NCBI GenBank assembly: GCA_017542245.1
Contig: JAFXXN010000179.1
Location: 62,001 to 126,000 of the forward strand
DNA length: 64,000 nucleotides
Source: Lachnospiraceae bacterium
GTDB lineage: Bacteria; Bacillota; Clostridia; Lachnospirales; Lachnospiraceae
Reading direction: 5' to 3'
The position numbers and the translations under genes were made by a program. Below the pieces are notes generated by a model. The model searched no databases. It had not been told where the DNA came from and saw nothing but the letters and a program-made list of their open reading frames with translations. Positions 7,856 to 14,801 of the stretch are shown in pieces (positions within the stretch are counted from its first letter, which is position 1; each line of letters opens with the position of its first letter).

Positions 7856-10800
7856 ATGCTGATAAATGATCACACTGAAAACCGTAATGAACTGTTGTTC
7901 AACTCAGGTTGGGAGTTTTGCGTAATCAAGGAAGGAGAGTCTCTTAATGAAGAGGCTTTCCTTCCTGTTGTTTTACCTCATGACTGGCTGATATATGATT
8001 GTAAAAATCTTTATGCTGACGGAATAGGTTATTACAGAAAGAAGTTTTTGCTTGAGAAAAAGTCCGGCAAGAAGTACTATATAAATTTTGACGGTGTATA
8101 TATGGATTCAACTGTTTATGTGAATAGTATTGAAGCCGGAATAAACAGATATGGCTATTCACCGTTTGAATTCGATATAACCGAACCGGTAAAGAACGGA
8201 GAGAATGAGATCAGAGTAGAAATAAGGCATTTCTCACCTAATTCCCGATGGTACAGCGGTGCAGGCATATACAGAAATGTTGTATTTAAAGAAGTAAACG
8301 ATCTGCATATAAAAAATGATGGGGTTTATATATACACAAGACCACTAAATACAGGAAATACTGAAAAAGACACCGGCGTTACTGCCAATAATGATACTTT
8401 ACAAGAAATATCAGAAAATCCATGGAGAGTTACTGCGGATATAGAATTTGACGGTATTCCCAATGAAAACATCAGTTTTCTTTACAGACTAAAGGTATTA
8501 TCTGCAAAACCGGAAAATTCAATATGTATAATGAGAGGAGTCAGTTTTAAGGATATCCCCGAATACTTAAGAGGAAACAATAATGGCTTACAGGAATCCC
8601 AATCTGATGATGCCATAATCGCACCTGAAGAATTCTGGAAAATATCTGACAGCGTTTACAGACTTAAATTTATAATACCCAATGCACATATTTGGGATAT
8701 AACATCTCCTGATCTTTATGAGATAGAGATTTTTGCCTTAGAATCCGGAAAATGCTTTGACGAATATAAATCACGTTTTGGATTAAGAACAATAAAGTAT
8801 ACAACCGATAACGGATTTTTCTTAAACGGCAGACATGTAAAGATAAACGGAGTATGCGAACATCATGATCTTGGTCTTTTTGGAGCGGCTTTTAACAAAG
8901 ACGCCATGAGACGTAAATTTGTAACCTTAAAACAGATGGGTGTAAATGCCGTCAGGACTTCTCATAACATGCCGGCATCGGAACTTCTTGAACTGGCGGA
9001 TGAAATGGGTATTCTTATAGATGCCGAAGGCTTTGATATGTGGAGAAGATCCAAAACAGAGTTTGATTACGCCCGCTTCTTTGAAGAAAACTATGAAAAA
9101 GATATAAAAAACTGGGTAAGACGTGACAGAAACCATCCATCCGTAATAATGTGGAGCATAGGAAATGAAATATATGACTGCCATGCCGATGCAAATGCTC
9201 CGGAATTAACTCTTGATATGAAACTCAATGTCGAGAAATATGACTATGCATATAATGCGATAGTTACTCACGGATCTAACTTTATGGCATGGGAAGGGGC
9301 AAGAAGATGTACGCAGATACTGAAACTTGCCGGATATAATTATGGGGAAAGACTCTACGATAAACAGCATAAAGACCATCCGGATTGGATGATCTACGGA
9401 AGCGAAACAGGTTCAACCGTTCAAAGCAGAGGAATATACCATTTCCCTTTATCCGTTTCGATTTTGGCTGATGACGATGAACAATGTTCTTCACTTGGAA
9501 ACTGTTCAACCAGTTGGGGAGCCCCGAATACAGAATATGTTATTACTATGGACAGGGACAGAGAATTCAGTGCCGGGCAGTTTATCTGGACAGGATTCGA
9601 CTATATAGGAGAACCTACACCTTATCATACCAAGAATTCCTATTTCGGACAGATTGACACTGCCGGATTTCCTAAGGACAGTTTCTACATACTTAAAGGT
9701 ACATGGACTGATCCCGAGACTGCTCCCTTTGTACATATTTTCCCATATTGGGATTTTAATGACGGACAGATAATAGATGTAAGAACAGCCACAAACTGCG
9801 ACAAAATCGAGCTGTTTTTTAATGACAGACTGATCGGAAGCGCTGACATCGACCATAAAACAGGATATGAACTTGTCCCTACATTTAGAATTCCATATGA
9901 AAAAGGAAAAATAAAGGCAATTGCATATCTGAATGGTATAAAAAAAGCAGAAACCGAACAAACATCCTTTGGAGATCCTGTCGCTTTATCAATAAAGGAA
10001 AATTACAGAGGTGAAAAAATCGTATTTCTTGAAATAAACGCAAAAGATAAGGACGGTATAACAGTCGAAAATGCTGCATCAAGAATATACATTAATGTTA
10101 AGAACGGAGTGCTTTTAGGTTTGGATAACGGTGACAGCACCGATGAAGAGGATTATAAGTGCAATTCAAGAAGACTCTTCTCCGGAAAACTGATAGCTGC
10201 AGTAGCAACTCAAGGCAATAATGACAAAATAACGGTAATTGCTGAATCCGAAGGGTTAGAAGAAGCCAAAATAATATTAAAAGATATAGGAAAAGAATAC
10301 GGATCTAAAGAAAACATTGAAATTGCCGGAAATGCTTTCAGCGTTCGCATGGAAGAAAAATATTCAAAAGAAATCCCTGTAAGAAATATAATCCTGAAAA
10401 CAGACGGTTCAAATGAATTTAATCCTGAAAAGAGAGAAATGACTATCAGGGCAGAAATTCTTCCTGCAAATGCGACTTATAATGATATCAAATGGGTGGC
10501 GGTAAATGAAAAAGCAGTACCGACCAACATAGTAAAAGTCGAACCGTTTAATGATGAAAACGGGCATTTCTGCAGACTGACTGCTTTAGGAGACGGAGAA
10601 TTCCGTCTCAGGGCTTTATGCTACAATGGCGGAAGAGTAGCAAAAGTGATATCTTCCCTTGAGTTTAAAATAAGCGGCATAGGCCATGCTTTTATCGATC
10701 CCTACAACTTCGTATACGGATCACTGTATACAGACCATAAAGGAGAAATCGGAAACGGAAACGAGAAAGGAATCTCTACTCCTAGAGGAGAAGAAAGCTA

Positions 10801-11449
10801 TTTTGGATTTGAAAACGTTGATTTCGGAGATATCGGATCTGATGAGATTACAATACCTATCTTCACACTAAATGATGCTGATTACCATGTCGGCATTTGG
10901 GAAGGAAAACCCAATGAACCCGGAAGCATCCTTCTTTGTGACGGAAAATACTGCAAGAAAAGCATCTGGAATGTATATCAGCCCGAAACATATAAGCTGA
11001 GCAAACGATTAAAAGGAATTACAAATCTGTATTTTACTGCAGATGATAAATATCATTTTAAAGGATTTGAATTCAAGAAAACTCAAAAAGCCTTTGAACA
11101 GCTTTATATGGATCAGAGAAGCCGTATATACGGAGACACATTTACTATAGACAAAGAGGCAATACTCGGTATAGGAAACAATGTAACTATAGAGTTTGAT
11201 GATATGGATTTTGGTGACAGACCGGCAAAGCAAATAGTAATATGCGGCAAGTCCGTTCTGGAAAACAACTCGATACATCTGAAATTTGAAGGAACTCAGG
11301 GCATAAGTACCCAATTACTGGAATTTTCAGGTTCCGACGAATATGTTGAAAGAACATTTGACATCCAGGGAGCTTGCGGAGTAAACAAAGTCGGTTTTGT
11401 ATTCCTACCAGGATGCGACTTCGATTTCAAATACTTCAGATTTGTTTAG
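7856..11449 (+). CDS. glycoside hydrolase family 2 enzyme (beta-galactosidase-like)
   Basis: A 1197-residue retaining glycosidase of family GH2. In order: a jelly-roll sugar-binding domain (about 1-160, with PHDW near 40), an Ig-like beta-sandwich, and a TIM barrel starting near KINGVCEHHDLG. The barrel carries acid/base E438 in SIGNE and nucleophile E517 in YGSETGS. A DUF4982-like domain, a Big-like Ig domain (about 840-930) and C-terminal beta-rich modules follow. There is no signal peptide, so it acts on imported oligosaccharides in the cytoplasm. Exact substrate (beta-galactoside, beta-glucuronide or arabinopyranoside) cannot be read from sequence. A large insertion in the second domain (about 160-270) contains low-complexity Asn/Glu-rich segments. 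The ATG follows AGGAG by about 7 bases. Confidence 0.88.
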   Translation: MLINDHTENRNELLFNSGWEFCVIKEGESLNEEAFLPVVLPHDWLIYDCKNLYADGIGYYRKKFLLEKKSGKKYYINFDGVYMDSTVYVNSIEAGINRYGYSPFEFDITEPVKNGENEIRVEIRHFSPNSRWYSGAGIYRNVVFKEVNDLHIKNDGVYIYTRPLNTGNTEKDTGVTANNDTLQEISENPWRVTADIEFDGIPNENISFLYRLKVLSAKPENSICIMRGVSFKDIPEYLRGNNNGLQESQSDDAIIAPEEFWKISDSVYRLKFIIPNAHIWDITSPDLYEIEIFALESGKCFDEYKSRFGLRTIKYTTDNGFFLNGRHVKINGVCEHHDLGLFGAAFNKDAMRRKFVTLKQMGVNAVRTSHNMPASELLELADEMGILIDAEGFDMWRRSKTEFDYARFFEENYEKDIKNWVRRDRNHPSVIMWSIGNEIYDCHADANAPELTLDMKLNVEKYDYAYNAIVTHGSNFMAWEGARRCTQILKLAGYNYGERLYDKQHKDHPDWMIYGSETGSTVQSRGIYHFPLSVSILADDDEQCSSLGNCSTSWGAPNTEYVITMDRDREFSAGQFIWTGFDYIGEPTPYHTKNSYFGQIDTAGFPKDSFYILKGTWTDPETAPFVHIFPYWDFNDGQIIDVRTATNCDKIELFFNDRLIGSADIDHKTGYELVPTFRIPYEKGKIKAIAYLNGIKKAETEQTSFGDPVALSIKENYRGEKIVFLEINAKDKDGITVENAASRIYINVKNGVLLGLDNGDSTDEEDYKCNSRRLFSGKLIAAVATQGNNDKITVIAESEGLEEAKIILKDIGKEYGSKENIEIAGNAFSVRMEEKYSKEIPVRNIILKTDGSNEFNPEKREMTIRAEILPANATYNDIKWVAVNEKAVPTNIVKVEPFNDENGHFCRLTALGDGEFRLRALCYNGGRVAKVISSLEFKISGIGHAFIDPYNFVYGSLYTDHKGEIGNGNEKGISTPRGEESYFGFENVDFGDIGSDEITIPIFTLNDADYHVGIWEGKPNEPGSILLCDGKYCKKSIWNVYQPETYKLSKRLKGITNLYFTADDKYHFKGFEFKKTQKAFEQLYMDQRSRIYGDTFTIDKEAILGIGNNVTIEFDDMDFGDRPAKQIVICGKSVLENNSIHLKFEGTQGISTQLLEFSGSDEYVERTFDIQGACGVNKVGFVFLPGCDFDFKYFRFV

Positions 11450-11472
11450 TGCAGAACCAAATTGCAACAACC

Positions 11473-11543
11473 GGACGGAGAATCAAAAAATCCCTCTTGG
11501 CAGGCCCCAAAGCCGTGCAGAGGAATTTTTTGATTCTCCGTCC
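11473..11543. repeat. long palindrome 1 with shared 31-nt core (core on + orientation)
   Basis: A 71-nt inverted repeat. The outer arms (GGACGGAGAATC with GATTCTCCGTCC, continued by A/T runs) pair almost perfectly to the edge of a 31-nt centre at 11493-11523. That centre begins CCTCTTGGCAGGC and ends GCCGTGCAGAGG. The same centre recurs, inverted, in the next two palindromes, while the arms differ. Confidence 0.9.
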
Positions 11544-11615
11544 TTGACCCTACCAATTTAAAGCTTTTTTGTTGCTTGGCATTTGTGTTTTTCGAATTCA
11601 AGTAGGAAACTGCCG

Positions 11616-11690
11616 CGGAGATTGAGATACAGAGTTCCCTCTGCACGGCTTTTGGGCCTGCCAAGAGGGAACTCTGTATCTCAATCTCTG
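11616..11690. repeat. long palindrome 2 with shared 31-nt core (core inverted)
   Basis: About 75 nt. The arms run from CGGAGATTGAGATAC to GTATCTCAATCTCTG and are perfectly paired apart from an outer G-T. The centre at 11638-11668 is the reverse complement of the palindrome 1 centre with a single difference. The arm sequence has no similarity to that of palindrome 1. Confidence 0.9.
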
Positions 11691-11745
11691 CATAGAGCAT
11701 AGTTTTCATTACTTTGATGCCTGCTAAATTAATGCAGAAAGAGCA

Positions 11746-11818
11746 GGGAAAGGGGTTCATGAGTCCCCTCTGCATGGCTTTGGTGCCTGCCAAGAGGGGA
11801 CTCATGAACCCCTTCCCC
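11746..11818. repeat. long palindrome 3 with shared 31-nt core (core inverted)
   Basis: About 73 nt. The arms contain GGGGTTCATGAGTCCCC paired with GGGGACTCATGAACCCC. The centre at 11767-11797 is the same 31-nt core in the orientation of palindrome 2, with two differences from palindrome 1. Between palindromes 2 and 3, CTTTGATGCCTGCTAA (11712-11727) looks like a decayed fourth core. The region separates two convergent genes and could terminate both, but no standard terminator T run follows. Confidence 0.9.
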
Positions 11819-11840
11819 GTATAGAATTCCTAGTCTAAAA

Positions 11841-13016
11841 TTATGCTTTCTTCCGAAGTTTCAGCTGGCGGAGCTTCACCCCGGTATTGTAGAAATCTTT
11901 GGTCGAGCATCCGGCTCTTCCGCCACCTGCACATGCACAAGCGCATGCACATGCGCATGAACCGTGAGCATATGTTCCCGAATGTCTTGTAGGAACATAA
12001 ACATGAGATACATGAACTCTCATAAATGTATTTGGAATGGAAGCAAAAGGATGAAGCCCTTCATTATTTTTCTGAGATTTAAGGCTGCTGTCAAGTTCCT
12101 TAATTTCTTTTTCTTCCAGAACTTCCTCGCTTTGAATCATGCTTCTTCCACAATATTCACAGTTTTCCTTACCTTCAACTCTCGGAGCGCTGCATGAAGG
12201 ACATGAAGGATAATAAACAACCTTTGTTCTTTTGATTTTTTTCTTTGTTGTTCCTGCCATATTTGCGGTACTTTTGTATTTGTTTACGGCAGAACTTATG
12301 GATGCCATTACTAGAGCAAGTGCAGCAATCAGAATAGCTAAAGGTACTGTAAGAGCATCGTCATTACTATTGGTAATAGTCTTTTCTGAGTCAAAATTGA
12401 AAGCACTGTTCGGATAAGTAAGCGAAATATTGAATTTTGCTTTTTTATTCAGCTTTGTTGTCCAGGTAAGATATCCGTCTGCTTCTAAATGACATGCAGG
12501 AGAATAACTGTCAACTTTATCATTGTTCCATTTTAAGGTTAAAAGTTCAACGTTTATATCATCAAACCAGCCGGGAGTAAACTGATATACAGTTTTTCCT
12601 TCTTCATTTTTGTTCATCTCATAAATATAATCCTGAACAATCTCAAATTCAAATTCTACGATTTCACCGGCATTATATTTCTTCTTAAAATCGATTTTGA
12701 TGAAGCTTCCGCCATCAGAATAATATTTTATGCTTTTGATATTTGTGGTCAGACCTCTGATATTTGATACATGTTTGTTAGCGATACCGATTTTTACCCA
12801 TTCCAGCGGACCTTCAGAAGTTGAATCAAGAACTTCCCATACGATATGATATCTCATATTGACGGTACCGTTAGATAAAACATTTGCGGTTATATCGTAT
12901 TCATGGATTTTATCGAGATCTTTAGCTTGTACTTTGTTTGAAAATATTGGACTGATCAGTATTGCGGCAAGTACAATGCAGCAATAAAATGCCATTCTTT
13001 TTGTAATTTTTTTCAT
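11841..13016 (-). CDS. membrane protein with zinc ribbon and alternating Cys-Ala tail, candidate radical SAM substrate
   Basis: A 391-residue protein. Residues 1-31 form a signal peptide, and 32-220 an extracytoplasmic beta-rich domain reminiscent of DUF2207. One membrane helix spans about 223-245, and a short zinc ribbon (C272xxC275, C286xxC289) follows. After a linker comes a tail in which Cys at 354, 356, 358, 360 and 362 alternate with Ala, then GGGRAGC with Cys370, then 21 polar residues. With an exported N-terminus the tail would face the cytoplasm. The gene starts 29 bases after the end of a SPASM radical SAM gene on the same strand, with AAAGGTGAT as ribosome site, so co-transcription is likely. 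I infer that the tail is the modified substrate. An alternative is direct metal or iron-sulfur binding. I recall no named family for it. Confidence 0.75.
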   Translation of the reverse strand: MKKITKRMAFYCCIVLAAILISPIFSNKVQAKDLDKIHEYDITANVLSNGTVNMRYHIVWEVLDSTSEGPLEWVKIGIANKHVSNIRGLTTNIKSIKYYSDGGSFIKIDFKKKYNAGEIVEFEFEIVQDYIYEMNKNEEGKTVYQFTPGWFDDINVELLTLKWNNDKVDSYSPACHLEADGYLTWTTKLNKKAKFNISLTYPNSAFNFDSEKTITNSNDDALTVPLAILIAALALVMASISSAVNKYKSTANMAGTTKKKIKRTKVVYYPSCPSCSAPRVEGKENCEYCGRSMIQSEEVLEEKEIKELDSSLKSQKNNEGLHPFASIPNTFMRVHVSHVYVPTRHSGTYAHGSCACACACACAGGGRAGCSTKDFYNTGVKLRQLKLRKKA

Positions 13017-13045
13017 TTATATCACCTTTTTCTTTATATGTGTTT

Positions 13046-14428
13046 TCAGCAGGATCTGCCGCCTTTTAATATCCTTAACGGACATTCACCGCGCATCTTT
13101 GCTGAAAACTTCCTGCGTTCCTTACAAATTTCATTTTCCCAGATGTCTTCCCATTTATCTTTTAGAATATTGCCGAGAGGTTTATCTGAAAGCCAGCTTT
13201 GGCAGGGAACAACATTACCGCCGGGAGTTATTGCCATATTGCTTAAGCATGCACCGCAGTTCGGAGTACTGATACCGAGCTCCGTACAGAAGCTGCTGTC
13301 CATCCACCCGGGAGATGTAAAACTGATCTCCATATTATTGGAGTAGCAGTAATTGACCGCCTCTTTAACAATTTCCCTTACTTCGGCATTAGTAAGCTGA
13401 AGGTTTTCGGATTCTTTTTTTGTGGCGTTTCCGGTAGTAATAAGTCCGGAGCAGGTAACATATTTAACACCTTTCTCATGAAGAAATTTTAATGTTGAGA
13501 GATAATCTCTGTTAAGTGTACATAAAGGAGTGTTAATGCTTATGTTAAGCCCGGCTTCCAAAGCATTTTCAATACCTGAAACGGTATCTTTGTATCTTTC
13601 TGCACCGACAAGTCTGTTATGTATTTCTTCTTTATCGGAATAAAATGTAATCTGCATGCTGTCAAGTGAAGCAGCTCTTAACTGGTTACAGAAATCTTTT
13701 GTAAGTTTAATACCGTTTGTATTCAGCCTTGTGATGAACCATTTTGCATGATCTATCAGTTCAACAAGATCATCTCTCATGGTAGGTTCGCCGCCGGTGA
13801 AAGTTAACTGAGGAATCTTGGCCTCACGGCATTTATCTATTATAAGTTTCCAGGATTCGGTATCAAATTCATCTTCGGATGAGTTTTCCTGACCGGCTGC
13901 ATAGCAGTGTACACATTTCTGGTTACAGTGCCATTTACCGTCTTTTGTCATTGCACTGACCATAAGATCCATTCTGTGCGGTGCAGTCATCATATCTGCG
14001 TAATCACCTATACTCATATATCCGATAGCTTCATCAACTTCTTCACCATAAGCAATCTGCTTAAAAGATTCCATGATTCTTATGATATCTTTTTTAAATC
14101 TGCTTTTAAATATCAGTGGATATACTTTTTTTACAATCTGACATGTATTATCGATTATGGTCTGTACATCTTCGTCGGAAACATTTTTACCGCTGAATTT
14201 GTTGACTTCTTCTATAAAAGCTGTAAGTAATATGCTCCATGAAACATTTATGGGTACAATATCCTGACCATTGATGATCGCAACGCTTGCTTCAATATTT
14301 TCCCTGCTGTACTTAGGTGGGATAAGATGTATTCTGACAACACCCGGTCCTTCGGGATCGATAGTTGTATGATGTACTTCATTATAATATTTCTCAGCAA
14401 ATAAGTATTCCCTTTTTGATGGATACAT
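13046..14428 (-). CDS. radical SAM/SPASM enzyme, putative maturase
   Basis: A 460-residue enzyme. The N-terminal 150 residues are a helical region of unknown role. The radical SAM cluster motif is C168xxxC172xxC175 (CNQKCVHC), followed by the SAM-binding FTGGEPTMR near 210. A C-terminal SPASM-like domain contains C381, C391, C394, C409, C435, C449 and C460, enough for auxiliary iron-sulfur clusters. Such enzymes install thioether or other crosslinks in peptides (sactipeptide and ranthipeptide maturases) or modify proteins (anSME type). The gene has its own promoter and a strong ribosome site (AAGGAGGAAACG). The downstream gene encodes a Cys-Ala repeat tail, the obvious candidate substrate. 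The specific reaction is unknown. Confidence 0.85.
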   Translation of the reverse strand: MYPSKREYLFAEKYYNEVHHTTIDPEGPGVVRIHLIPPKYSRENIEASVAIINGQDIVPINVSWSILLTAFIEEVNKFSGKNVSDEDVQTIIDNTCQIVKKVYPLIFKSRFKKDIIRIMESFKQIAYGEEVDEAIGYMSIGDYADMMTAPHRMDLMVSAMTKDGKWHCNQKCVHCYAAGQENSSEDEFDTESWKLIIDKCREAKIPQLTFTGGEPTMRDDLVELIDHAKWFITRLNTNGIKLTKDFCNQLRAASLDSMQITFYSDKEEIHNRLVGAERYKDTVSGIENALEAGLNISINTPLCTLNRDYLSTLKFLHEKGVKYVTCSGLITTGNATKKESENLQLTNAEVREIVKEAVNYCYSNNMEISFTSPGWMDSSFCTELGISTPNCGACLSNMAITPGGNVVPCQSWLSDKPLGNILKDKWEDIWENEICKERRKFSAKMRGECPLRILKGGRSC

Positions 14429-14472
14429 TTTTCGTTTCCTCCTTATGTTACTCTAAATTGCTTTATGTCATA

Positions 14473-14501
14473 ATTATATTTATTGGTTTTGATATTTTCA
14501 A
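14473..14501 (-). promoter_or_regulatory. promoter of the radical SAM operon
   Basis: On the minus strand TTGAAA (complement of 14496-14501) and TATAAT (complement of 14473-14478) are 17 bp apart, about 45 bp before the radical SAM start codon. It is back to back with the GH95 promoter. Confidence 0.65.
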
Positions 14502-14601
14502 TACTAATCGTAAAAAAAATATTATGGTTTAATTGCAGCAGCGTCTGCAAATCAGACCGTATAATTTGCTCAAAAGAATTAAACAATATTTAAATATATA
14601 G

Positions 14602-14630
14602 TTGTATTGTAAGAGAAGAAATTGTATAAT
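14602..14630 (+). promoter_or_regulatory. promoter of the GH95 gene
   Basis: TTGTAT (14602-14607) and TATAAT (14625-14630) are separated by 17 bp. The predicted start near 14637 lies downstream of the longest possible start codon of the GH95 frame (14622), which argues for the internal ATG at 14802. Confidence 0.6.
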
Positions 14631-14638
14631 GATGCAAA

Positions 14639-14737
14639 GGACAAAAGTCTAAAAGCCGTTCAAGCTTGCTTGAAAAGGCTTTTAAGACTTTTGTCCGCCC
14701 AAACACCGAGAAGAAACGATTTTCGAAAGAAAATCGT
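14639..14737 (+). promoter_or_regulatory. two stem-loops in the GH95 leader
   Basis: The first stem-loop spans 14639-14696. GGACAAAAGTCT pairs with AGACTTTTGTCC, then AAAAGCC with GGCTTTT, then TTCAAG with CTTGAA around a small loop. It begins at or within a couple of bases of the predicted transcription start. The second (14716-14737) is ACGATTTTC-GAAA-GAAAATCGT, a GAAA-capped hairpin. Together they fill much of a 165-nt untranslated leader. They may protect the mRNA 5' end or bind a regulator. Confidence 0.55.
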
Positions 14738-14801
14738 GAGATTCGAGGAGTTTGAAGTATTGCGAGAGTTACTTGAAAAGGCGTTGAGAAAGGAAAAAAA
14801 T

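Noticed and set aside
11446-11805. Minus-strand 119-residue open frame across the palindromes
   Set aside because: It is produced by the repeat arms, has no ribosome site and repeats the core in translation; it is not a credible gene.
14622-14801. N-terminal 60-residue extension of the GH95 protein
   Set aside because: Its start codon lies before the predicted transcription start, and the DNA encodes two hairpins rather than family-like protein.
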